Source: Bacillota bacterium
GTDB lineage: Bacteria; Bacillota; Sulfobacillia; JAJZYS01; JAJYTV01
DNA: 55,309 nucleotides
Assembly: GCA_021793315.1 (NCBI GenBank)
Contig: JAJYSZ010000010.1
Coordinates: 1-55,309 of the forward strand
Reading direction: 5' to 3'
Shown one piece after another: positions 1 to 7,274 of this stretch (position 1 is its first letter; each line of letters starts with the position of its first letter). The notes below the pieces were generated by a model that was given only the letters and a program-made list of their open reading frames with translations, was not told the origin of the DNA and did no database searches. The position numbers and the translations under genes were made by a program.

Positions 1-506
1 TTGATCAGCGTCCAGACCGTGTTGGTCTTTGCGAAGACGTTGACGCTGAAGTAGTTGAGGAAGAAGAAAAGGAGCATGAGCACGAACGCCGCCAGCAGCC
101 CGATGGCGCTCAGTTGGGCATGCACGTAGAGACCCGGGATGTAGACGTTCGCGTACTGCACCACAGCCTCCGCCTCGAGCGGAGGCAGCGACGCGAATCC
201 GAGGACAGCGGCCCAGCCCAGGATGAAGCTGACGAATGTGCCGTGCGAGTATTGCGGGTAGCGCACGAGGGCGCCGGACTCCGGGATGGCCCCGCCGAGT
301 TCGGCGAACACGAGACCGATGAGGATGACGGCGATGCCGCCGATGACCCAGGAGAAGATGGCGGACGGTCCGGCGATGGCCGCGGACCGCATCGAACCGT
401 AGAGCCAGCCGGAACCGATGATGCCGCCGATGGACGCCATGGTCAGGTCCAGGGCCGTAAGGCGCCTCTTCAGATGTCCCTCTCTGAGCGGAGTGACACG
501 TGCCAT
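1..506 (-). CDS. APC-family amino-acid permease (N-terminal part, cut by window edge)
   Basis: The first 168 codons of an amino-acid/polyamine/organocation transporter are visible; the gene continues beyond base 1. The protein starts MARVTPLREG and has the family TM1 signature GGIIGSGW at about residues 27-34. Hydrophobic segments follow at about 47-70, 90-110 and 130-150. The PESGALVRYPQYSHG stretch resembles the aspartate:proton symporter (YveA) subgroup of AA_permease_2, but substrate cannot be fixed from a fragment. The ATG at 506 is preceded by GGGAGG at a good distance. It lies downstream of the amidase terminator, so it probably has its own promoter in 507-778. Confidence 0.85.
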   Translation of the reverse strand, partial: MARVTPLREGHLKRRLTALDLTMASIGGIIGSGWLYGSMRSAAIAGPSAIFSWVIGGIAVILIGLVFAELGGAIPESGALVRYPQYSHGTFVSFILGWAAVLGFASLPPLEAEAVVQYANVYIPGLYVHAQLSAIGLLAAFVLMLLFFFLNYFSVNVFAKTNTVWTLI

Positions 507-825
507 TCGATCTGACCTCCCTTCATCGGAGCTACCGTCGTGTGGTTATGTTTAAGCACATCACCTCTCTCAGATGAGGTATATACAGGGCCGGGCCCGG
601 CTTTGACCGGCCGCGGGGAACATTGGCCTTATATGACATGTAAGGCGCCATCCGGCCACGTGGCCGATCGTCAGGATCGGTGCGACTGTCGCAAGATCGC
701 ATGGTTGACCGGCGAAGGCCGCGACCGTCCCCTTTGCGCCGCGGGTGGGCGCCGCCGCAGGGGCCGCAGACGGGAAAAGACTCCCGGTCGCCCGAGGGCG
801 TCCGGGAGTCTCGGCACGGGGGCCT
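507..825. other. Intergenic region between amidase and permease genes
   Basis: No credible gene lies here. It holds the amidase terminator (775-810). In minus orientation there is an A+T-rich stretch at about 540-585 with TATATA and CATAAC hexamers that could contain the -10 box of the permease promoter. No convincing -35 partner was found. A GCCGGGCCCGGC palindrome lies near 592-603. Confidence 0.4.
775..810 (-). terminator. Rho-independent terminator of the amidase gene
   Basis: GACTCCCGG at 779-787 pairs with CCGGGAGTC at 802-810 around a C+G loop. On the minus strand the stem is followed directly by TTTT (775-778). It begins 15 bases after the amidase stop codon. Confidence 0.8.
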
Positions 826-1740
826 CTAGGCGAGCATCGCCTCGACGTCGACGCCGAGCTCTGAGAGCCAGCTCTTCGAGAATTCCATGCGGATCGTCTT
901 CAGCGGGTCGACGACCTGGCAGATGCGGAGGTCTCCCTTGGCGCTCAGGAGGATCGCGATCTCCGCCAGCATCCTGCCGGTGCGGCGCTGGAGCCAGTGC
1001 GCCATCGACTTTGCGGCCTGGACGGCCGCCTCGTCGAGGGTGGCGCAGGAGGCGATCGCGACGGCGCGCTCCGCGTCGATCAGGAACGGCGCGGGCAGGT
1101 CGACCGCCTTGAGCACCGTGAGGGTCACCGTCACCCGGCCGGGCATCTCGACGCCGGTGCTGCAGACCTCGCCGTCGCCCATCGCCGCGTGCATGTCGCC
1201 GAGCGCGAACAGGGCACCCGGCACGTGCACGGGCAGCACGAGGGTGGCGCCCTCCGTGATCAGCTTGCAGTCCATGTTGCCGCCGTGCTCGCCCGGTGTG
1301 CCGTTGGCCACGCTGGCCCGCTCGGGTGCGGTGCCGATGACGCCGATCATCGGGTTCAGCGGCCAGCTGTAGCCGAGGATCTCGATGCGGCCATCGCGGA
1401 TCGGCACGATCCGGATGGTGCTGTCCGCGAGCTCGTCGCCGAAGACGCCCATGTCATGGCCTGTCGTCATGACGCCGTGGTCGCCGGGCTCGATCTTCTC
1501 GATGCGCACCGCCAGCAGGTCGCCAGGCTCGGCGCCCTCGACGTAGATCGGTCCGGTGGCGGGGTTGACGTGCTCCCAGTTGATCGCGACGAAGGGCTGC
1601 GTCTCGGACTGGATCTGGTTCTCGAAGCAGTCGGCGGTCTCGACCGCGACGGTGTCGCCGCTGCGCACCGTGAGCACAGGGGCGTTGTCGGGCGACATGG
1701 CGTAGATCAGGTGTTGCGGGCCCAGGTGATGGAGAGCCAT
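826..1740 (-). CDS. Acetamidase/formamidase family protein
   Basis: A 304-aa protein of the FmdA_AmdA family, cytoplasmic metal-dependent amidases that hydrolyse short amides such as formamide or acetamide to the acid and ammonia. Family features are visible. The N-terminal beta domain has the acidic run ETADCFENQIQS (about 34-45). GPIYVEGAEPGDLLAVRI lies at about 63-80. The G-DMHAAMGDGEVCSTGVE segment at about 182-199 carries conserved metal/catalytic residues. Length is normal for the short members of the family. The ATG is preceded by AGGAGG. It follows the APC permease gene by 40 bases on the same strand, so uptake and hydrolysis of an amide or amino-acid derivative may be coupled (inference). 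Confidence 0.88.
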   Translation of the reverse strand: MALHHLGPQHLIYAMSPDNAPVLTVRSGDTVAVETADCFENQIQSETQPFVAINWEHVNPATGPIYVEGAEPGDLLAVRIEKIEPGDHGVMTTGHDMGVFGDELADSTIRIVPIRDGRIEILGYSWPLNPMIGVIGTAPERASVANGTPGEHGGNMDCKLITEGATLVLPVHVPGALFALGDMHAAMGDGEVCSTGVEMPGRVTVTLTVLKAVDLPAPFLIDAERAVAIASCATLDEAAVQAAKSMAHWLQRRTGRMLAEIAILLSAKGDLRICQVVDPLKTIRMEFSKSWLSELGVDVEAMLA

Positions 1741-1780
1741 GCTTGATCGGTCCTCCTTTTCGTGTCATGCCTCGAATTGG

Positions 1781-3145
1781 CTACACGCCCTCCAGTTCCT
1801 TCGGCAGACGGCGGAAACCCTTCGTGGTGATGCCGAGGATGATCATGCCGAGCACGAACCAGGAGACGCCCATGTAGAACGTCAGGCGGTCGAAGTTGAC
1901 CCAGACGTAGAGCAGGACGAGGAAGCCGATGGCCGGCATGACGAGGTGCGCCAGCAGGCGCTGCGAGCGCTTGCGGAAGTAGTGGTAGAGGATGACGGTC
2001 AGGTTGAGGAGCATGAAGGCCGTCAAGGCGCCGAAGTTCACGAGGCGGCTGAGATTCTCGATGCTCAGGAACGACGTCACGATGATCGAGAGCACGCCGA
2101 CCAGGACGGTGGCGACGACCGGCGTCTTGCGTCGGGGGTGGACCCAGGACAGGATCTGCGGCAGCATCCTGTCGCGGCCCATGCTGAACAGCATGCGCGA
2201 CACGGCGGCTTGGGCGGCCAGGGCGTTCGCGAAGCCCCAGGCGATCACGGTCACGACGAGGCAGAGCATGCTCAGCCAGGCGCCGCCGACGCGCTGCGCG
2301 ACGTAGTAGAAGGCGTTGTTGATATTGGGGAAGTGCATGTAGTTCGGGTAGGACACGGCGGCCAGGTAGGTCAGGACGATGAAGAGGAAACAGACGATCA
2401 CGAGCGACCAGACGGTGGCCCTGCCGACGGTCTGGCGGCCGCCGCGCGTCTCCTCGGAGAGCGTGCTGATGCCGTCGAACCCGAGGAAGCTCAGCACGGC
2501 GATCGAGGTGGCTGCGCCGACCATGGAGAGGCTGAAGCCATGGACGTTGAAGATCGGGCTCACGGTGAAGTGGGTGCCGCCCTGGCCGCTGCTGACGTAG
2601 ACGATGGCCGTGATGGAGAAGAGGAGGAAGGTGATGCCTTCGATGACCAGGATGATCCAGTTGGCGGCGTTGGTCATCTCGATGCCACCGATGTTGATCA
2701 GCGTATTGATGAGGACGAAGATCACGACCCAGCCCCAGGTGGGCATCCAGGGCACGAGGGCGGTGAGCCAGGCCGCCGAGACGAGGTAGAGGAGGGCCGG
2801 GATCAGGATGTAGTCGAGGAGGATCATCCAGCCGGCCACGAAGCCGACGTCGGGATGCCAGCCACGCTGCACGTAGGCGTAGGCGGAGCCGGCGACGGGG
2901 AAGGCCTCCGACATGCGGAAGTAGCTGTAGGCCGTGAAGATCATGCCGACGAGTCCGATCAGGTAGGCGAGGACCACCATGCCGTTGGCGGTCTGGATGA
3001 CTTGGCCGAAGATGCCCATCGGGGCGATCGGCACCATGAAGATGAGGCCGTACGCGACAAGGTCCCAGAAGGTGAGGCTGCGCTTCAGTTCCTGCTTGTA
3101 GCCGAACCGCTCGATCGATAGCTGGTTGTCGGGTGGGACGCTCAA
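1781..3145 (-). CDS. APC-family amino acid/polyamine permease
   Basis: A 454-aa integral membrane transporter with about 12 hydrophobic segments. The N-terminal LTFWDLVAYGLIFMVPIAPMG is the TM1 unwound helix of the APC superfamily and is close to the PuuP/YeeF-type subgroup. It probably imports an amino acid or amine with H+ or Na+. The only in-frame start that uses all conserved sequence is TTG at 3145, with AGGTG about 8 bases upstream. The acetamidase gene follows after 40 bases and proline iminopeptidase precedes by 98 bases, all on the minus strand. They may form one operon for peptide- or amide-derived nitrogen use. Substrate unknown. Confidence 0.87.
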   Translation of the reverse strand: MSVPPDNQLSIERFGYKQELKRSLTFWDLVAYGLIFMVPIAPMGIFGQVIQTANGMVVLAYLIGLVGMIFTAYSYFRMSEAFPVAGSAYAYVQRGWHPDVGFVAGWMILLDYILIPALLYLVSAAWLTALVPWMPTWGWVVIFVLINTLINIGGIEMTNAANWIILVIEGITFLLFSITAIVYVSSGQGGTHFTVSPIFNVHGFSLSMVGAATSIAVLSFLGFDGISTLSEETRGGRQTVGRATVWSLVIVCFLFIVLTYLAAVSYPNYMHFPNINNAFYYVAQRVGGAWLSMLCLVVTVIAWGFANALAAQAAVSRMLFSMGRDRMLPQILSWVHPRRKTPVVATVLVGVLSIIVTSFLSIENLSRLVNFGALTAFMLLNLTVILYHYFRKRSQRLLAHLVMPAIGFLVLLYVWVNFDRLTFYMGVSWFVLGMIILGITTKGFRRLPKELEGV

Positions 3146-3243
3146 GATGCAGCACCTGCTTTCCTAGGGTTGTCGGGGCCCGTGGGACATGACGGAACCG
3201 GCTGCTTTACCACCTCCTCGCGGCGCTGGGGGTCTTGGCTCTC

Positions 3244-4131
3244 CTAGGCGGGGCGCCCTGCAGCCACGTCCTGCAGGAACGAGACGAGATGGCCGAAGTA
3301 GGCCTCCTGATCGTCCCAGCACGAGAGGTGGCTGCCCTGCTCACACACCCCCACGCGTGCATTGGGGATCCGGCGGCCCATCTCGAGGATGTCATCCGGG
3401 TCCATGGTGTCGTGGCGCCCGACGAGCAGCAGGGTGGGAATCCGGATGTCCCCCAGATCCGCCCAGCGGTCCCAGTCGCCGAAGGTGCCGGTGACCAGGA
3501 ATTCGTTCGGGCCCTGCATCGTGTGGTAGACCGGGGTGCTGATGTGGGCGAAGGCGCGCACCACGGCGTCGGGCCAGGGCGAGAGCCGGCAGATGTAGCG
3601 GCTGTAGAGGTGCTCTTGCAGGAGCTCCTGATACTCTGGGTTCTCGACATCGCCAGCCGCCTCGTAGGCGAGCATCCGATTGACGATCTCCTGGGGCAGG
3701 CGGCTGCGCAGTTCCGTGATGTGTCTGACGTATGACGGGATGCTGGCCGCCATGTTCGAGATCACGACGCCCTTCAGGTGCTGTTGGTACTTGAGGGCGT
3801 ACTCGATCGCCAGCATGCCGCCCCAGGACTGGCCGAAGAGGTAGAAGTCCTCGAGACCCCAGGCCCGGCGGACCTGCTCGACCTCGTCGCGAAAGCGCTC
3901 GACCGTCCAGAGCGAGGGATTGTCGGGCTGGTCGGAGTAGTACGAGCCGAGCTGGTCGTAGTAGTAGAACTCGATGCCGTGCTGCGGCAGCTGCTGCTCG
4001 AGGCACTCGAAGTATTCGTGGCTGGCGCCCGGGCCGCCGTGCAAGGTGAGCAGCTTGATCGGCCCCTCGCCGACGCGCCGCGTCCAGACGTGGTACCCGC
4101 CGTCGATCTCGACCAGCTTGGACGTGTCCAC
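3244..4131 (-). CDS. Proline iminopeptidase-like alpha/beta hydrolase (S33)
   Basis: A 295-aa alpha/beta hydrolase that would release N-terminal proline, or a similar residue, from small peptides in the cytoplasm. The oxyanion-hole motif HGGPGASHEY is at 31-40. The nucleophile elbow GQSWGG has Ser102. The acid is probably Asp241 (GRHD) and the catalytic His is His268 (GSHLS). The spacing and the YDQLGSYYSDQPD segment at 58-70 are typical of prolyl aminopeptidases. I chose GTG at 4131, preceded by AAGGGGG. An in-frame ATG exists 59 codons upstream, but the extra residues look unstructured and unlike the family. Prolyl aminopeptidase activity itself is inferred from similarity only. Confidence 0.87.
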   Translation of the reverse strand: MDTSKLVEIDGGYHVWTRRVGEGPIKLLTLHGGPGASHEYFECLEQQLPQHGIEFYYYDQLGSYYSDQPDNPSLWTVERFRDEVEQVRRAWGLEDFYLFGQSWGGMLAIEYALKYQQHLKGVVISNMAASIPSYVRHITELRSRLPQEIVNRMLAYEAAGDVENPEYQELLQEHLYSRYICRLSPWPDAVVRAFAHISTPVYHTMQGPNEFLVTGTFGDWDRWADLGDIRIPTLLLVGRHDTMDPDDILEMGRRIPNARVGVCEQGSHLSCWDDQEAYFGHLVSFLQDVAAGRPA

Positions 4132-4559
4132 CCAAGATAGCCCCCTTCTCGCCGTCTGTCCGAGGGAGTGGATGCGCCTTGCGCTGCCGGGTTCCCTCGG
4201 CTGCCAGCGGCCTTCGGGATGGCAGGCGCAGCCACCTGTGGCCAAAGGATATGAGATTCGTACATTCGGAAGCACGCCGTTGGATGTACGTGTACGGCCG
4301 AGCGGCATCCGGCAGAAGGGCTTCTACCGGCGCGAAGCCCCCGGCGCTAGCGCCGGGGGTCTCGGTCCAGCCCTGTCCGGTACCATTGGGCCGGGCGGTG
4401 CTCTGAGGTTGTCGTGCAAGGCGTCATGCCGCGGCTGCACTTCTGGTGCTGTGGCCCTTTGCGCACCGCGCCGAGGCGGCCACCGCAAAGAGCGGTCCGC
4501 CGGCACGCGCGGACCATGGCGCGGGCGTGCAGTCCTGGGCGACCCGGCGGCCCCAGCCC
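4132..4559. other. Intergenic region with stacked hairpins
   Basis: No gene is credible here. Two mutually exclusive inverted repeats lie side by side. GGGCTTC (4318-4324) pairs with GAAGCCC (4334-4340), and a perfect 22-base palindrome (CCCCCGGCGC and complement) spans 4338-4359. There is no T run after either, so they are not classical intrinsic terminators of the minus-strand lipoprotein gene, though they lie downstream of it. The part nearest 4140-4300 should hold the promoter of the iminopeptidase gene. Confidence 0.45.
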
Positions 4560-5357
4560 TCAGGGCAGACTTGTCAGGTCGTTTGCGAGAAAGTAGTTCA
4601 GTACCGCCGTCGCCAGGGCGTGGTCCTTCGCGGGCAGCGCGACGTTCATCTGCTCGAATGGCAGCCCCGACGCGTGATGGACGAGGCCCGAGTAGGCGAC
4701 GCCGTTGACCTCGAGGCCGCCCGCCGTGTCGGGCAGGCGATAGGCGACGATGTTCGGGGAGAGCGCGACCTGGGAGAGCACTGGCATAGGTTTTGGCGCC
4801 GGGCCGTCGATGACCCGGAACTGGGACCAGTTCTTGCGCACGTAGGCGAAGAATCCGGCGGCGGAGGCGTCGCCGCAGCCCATGCAGCCGCCCGCGGTGG
4901 TGATCGCTACGTAGGGGCCGTGGTACGGGCTCTGGCTTGGGTCCGCGCCAGGCGGGTAGAGCGTGACGCCGCCGCTGCCGTCCGCGCCGTAGACGCCCTT
5001 GCCCGTCCAGCCGACCGGTCCCAGGAAGACGACGCCAGACCAGTAGGCGCCGACCGCGCCGCGCCACGAGGCCGGAACGGACACCGTGACGGAGCTCGGC
5101 ATGGGCCTGCTGGCCTCGACGGCGAAGTTCGTCGGCAGCTTGCGCACGGGCAGAGTCAGCGAGATGTTCCCTTGCGACGACGGGTAGGGGGGACCAGCGG
5201 GGACGGCTTTGCCGTCGGTCTGGTGCCGGGAGGCGTGCGGCGCAACAGGGTGCGCCTGCTTCGCCGCGGGACGCGGCGCGCTTGCGGGGGCGGTCCCGCA
5301 AGCGGCAAGCAGTATGACGCACGCCGAAGCGAGCGCGAACAGGGCAGGGCTCCGCAT
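4560..5357 (-). CDS. Secreted lipoprotein, possibly DUF4850-like
   Basis: A 265-aa protein with a classical lipoprotein signal: MRSPALFALASACVILL then the lipobox LAAC at about 17-20. It should be exported and lipid-anchored on the outer face of the membrane. A Pro/Ala-rich linker follows, then a domain containing GPVGWTGKGVYGADGSGGVTL at about 129-149 and a CMGCGD cysteine pair at about 172-177. The GW-GKG-GADGS pattern recalls the poorly characterised DUF4850 family; I am not certain of that match. No catalytic signature is recognised. The CxxC could bind metal or form a disulfide outside the cell. Confidence 0.75.
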   Translation of the reverse strand: MRSPALFALASACVILLAACGTAPASAPRPAAKQAHPVAPHASRHQTDGKAVPAGPPYPSSQGNISLTLPVRKLPTNFAVEASRPMPSSVTVSVPASWRGAVGAYWSGVVFLGPVGWTGKGVYGADGSGGVTLYPPGADPSQSPYHGPYVAITTAGGCMGCGDASAAGFFAYVRKNWSQFRVIDGPAPKPMPVLSQVALSPNIVAYRLPDTAGGLEVNGVAYSGLVHHASGLPFEQMNVALPAKDHALATAVLNYFLANDLTSLP

Positions 5358-5450
5358 GCGTTCACGTCCTTGGGCAGGGAAGTTTCCGTCCGGCCGCGTG
5401 TCGGTAGGGCTGCCCGCGAGACGAGCGGCTGCGCCGCCCGCCGGAGGAGC

Positions 5451-6215
5451 TCAGCGGCTTCTAGCGTAGTCCCGGTGCCAGGCGTCGAAGTCCTGCGCGA
5501 CGATGCGGGCGCCCGTGAGGCCTGCGGCCTCCGCGGAGGCCAGGAAGACGATCGGCGGGCCCATGATCTCGGGCCGCAGGAGATGTTCTGGGTCGACGCC
5601 GTCCGGGATCATGCCGGTCAGGGTGGCTCCGCCAGGCAGGAGCTGGTTCACCGCGATGCCGTAGGGCCTCAGGTCTTCCGTCATGATGCGGCTCAAGGCC
5701 TCCGCGCCGGCCCTGGCGGGCCCGTAGGGGACGAAGCCGCGGCGCTGCATCGTCTCGACGTTCATCGTGATGTTGACGATGCGGCCTCTGCCCTGGCGCA
5801 GAAAAATCGGCGCGAAGGCCCGCGCCATGAGGAAGTAGCCCGTGAGGTTCGTGCGCACCACATCCTCGAATCCGGCGACCGGCACCTCGTAGAAGGGCCG
5901 CGGGTCGCTCATGAAGCTTGGGTTGACTGTGCGCATGCCGATGCCGGCGTTGTTCACGAGCAGGTCGAGACCGCCAAACCGGGCTTCTGTCATGGCCGCG
6001 AGCGCCTCGACAGAGCCCCCGTCCCGCACGTCGATGGGGGTTTCGTGGGCCCGGAGCCCCCGGTCCCGCCAGGCGCCGACCGTCCTTTGCAGCCGCTCGC
6101 TCGCGCGCGCCGCAACCAGAACGTCCATCCCGGCTTCGAGCAGGGCCTCGGCCATGGCCCGGCCGAGACCGCTCGTCGCACCGGTGACGAGCGCGGTCCC
6201 TTGGAGGCTCGACAT
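5451..6215 (-). CDS. Short-chain dehydrogenase/reductase (YxxxR variant)
   Basis: A 254-aa Rossmann-fold oxidoreductase. The cofactor motif TGATSGLG lies at about 11-18 and NNAG at about 92-95. The usual YxxxK catalytic pair reads YGPAR here, so Arg replaces the Lys that normally lowers the Tyr pKa. Substrate unknown. I place the start at ATG 6215, with AGGAG nine bases upstream. An in-frame ATG 11 codons earlier lacks a ribosome binding site. A 9-base-class gap separates it from the promoter region of the lipoprotein gene that follows on the same strand. Confidence 0.83.
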   Translation of the reverse strand: MSSLQGTALVTGATSGLGRAMAEALLEAGMDVLVAARASERLQRTVGAWRDRGLRAHETPIDVRDGGSVEALAAMTEARFGGLDLLVNNAGIGMRTVNPSFMSDPRPFYEVPVAGFEDVVRTNLTGYFLMARAFAPIFLRQGRGRIVNITMNVETMQRRGFVPYGPARAGAEALSRIMTEDLRPYGIAVNQLLPGGATLTGMIPDGVDPEHLLRPEIMGPPIVFLASAEAAGLTGARIVAQDFDAWHRDYARSR

Positions 6216-6319
6216 GGCATCACACTCCTGGCGTGTCCTACGCCGCACTCAGGTGGGATTCCTCCGCGGCCTCACGCACGTTGCGGTACGCTCTGTGGTA
6301 ACCAAAAGACGACGCAAGC

Positions 6320-6919
6320 CTAATGGCGCAAAGTATACATGCTTTGAGCGAACTGCTTCAAAGTCGCAGTCGAGACCGCGCGCCCGGTGAGGTACACGAG
6401 CACCTTGCCGCTCTCCTGCTGATGCGCATATGTCCAGCTGGTGTTCCCGCCCAGGAACCAGAGAAGATTGCTCTGGTACCCCCCGAAATCAATCCTTCCC
6501 GTCCCCACGCGCAAGCTTCCCGCAGATGAGATGCCGAGATGCGATGTGGAGCTGACCATTTGGATTGCCTTGATTAGCGATGTCGCATTCTTGTTTGCGG
6601 GCTGCTCAAAAATCGCGACCATGCCTGCGCGCAAGGTGCCCTTCGGGCTGCGGGACTTCAGTTTCGGGTCCACGCAGGTGACGGTGAGCTGCCAGGAGGG
6701 CGGACCCATCACCGAAGCGGGCTGATATCCACCGCTGCATGTATAACTCGGAACGTTTGGCACCATGAGCCCCAAGGAGGCAGAAATGGCAGACATCTTC
6801 TTGTGGGTCGCAAGGTCGTGAATGGGTACGTTCGTCTGCGGCGTGGTGGGCTGATCCGATGCTCCGCAGCCGCCCAATACGAGGGCAAGAAAGGCTACTC
6901 CGATTCCGAAAGACTTCAT
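6320..6919 (-). CDS. Hypothetical lipoprotein
   Basis: A 199-aa protein with the signal peptide MKSFGIGVAFLALVL and lipobox LGGC (Cys about 18), followed by a Thr/Pro-rich linker. The mature part has no domain I recognise. Its C-terminus (SGKVLVYLTGRAVSTATLKQFAQSMYTLRH) looks like a small alpha/beta domain and is reminiscent of DUF4367-type envelope proteins. Base composition is less G+C-rich than its neighbours, suggesting acquisition. The ribosome binding site AGGAGG sits inside the end of a transposase remnant immediately upstream. Confidence 0.72.
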   Translation of the reverse strand: MKSFGIGVAFLALVLGGCGASDQPTTPQTNVPIHDLATHKKMSAISASLGLMVPNVPSYTCSGGYQPASVMGPPSWQLTVTCVDPKLKSRSPKGTLRAGMVAIFEQPANKNATSLIKAIQMVSSTSHLGISSAGSLRVGTGRIDFGGYQSNLLWFLGGNTSWTYAHQQESGKVLVYLTGRAVSTATLKQFAQSMYTLRH

Positions 6920-6922
6920 TCT

Positions 6923-7072
6923 CTATTCCTCCTGTTTGCAGGAGTGTGGACAGGCGAAACCGTTGGCGAAGCGCTTCTCTCTGAAATCAGCAAGCGCGTG
7001 CGGACGGACCTTCGGCTGAAGCAGACGCACCAACTCGTCGTACAGGATCACGGTCGCGGGCGGGAGTTGCAC
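6923..7072 (-). pseudogene. N-terminal remnant of an IS1595-like transposase
   Basis: On the minus strand, a GTG-started frame encodes VQLPPATVILYDELVRLLQP and continues with FREKRFANGFACPHS before a stop at 6923-6925. The ending matches the start of IS1595-type transposases, where a conserved R-W/F-G-CPHC zinc ribbon follows. Here the sequence breaks off after the first half of the ribbon, so only about 49 residues remain. An upstream in-frame TAG (7079-7081) closes the frame. The last bases supply the ribosome binding site of the next lipoprotein gene. The family assignment rests on this short motif only. Confidence 0.5.
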
Positions 7073-7274
7073 GATCGTCTAAGCCAGGGCAGAGCCGCTG
7101 GGATTGCCATAGGATTCCACTTGAGGACCCGAACCCCTCCAGGTCCTACACTGCAGGGATGACTGCGACTCCGACGCCCCCGCACCGGGAAGGCGCAGGA
7201 CCCGTAGGCTCTGCGGTGAATCGCTTGCAGGCGGGCGGGAGGGTACCTCGGGCCCTAGGACAGGGGGGATCCCT
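7073..7274. other. Leader region of the beta-propeller lipoprotein gene
   Basis: About 200 bases without a credible gene between the transposase remnant and the plus-strand lipoprotein gene. The only clear element is the GGGGGG ribosome binding site at about 7263-7268. No promoter hexamers stood out. Confidence 0.35.

Noticed and set aside
3145-4308. Extension of the proline iminopeptidase to an ATG at 4308
   Set aside because: The added 59 residues are Pro/Arg-rich and unlike the family; GTG 4131 has a ribosome binding site at the right place.
5008-5022. CCGACCGGTC match to the TetR operator core
   Set aside because: Within the coding region of an unrelated lipoprotein gene; lacks the outer arms.
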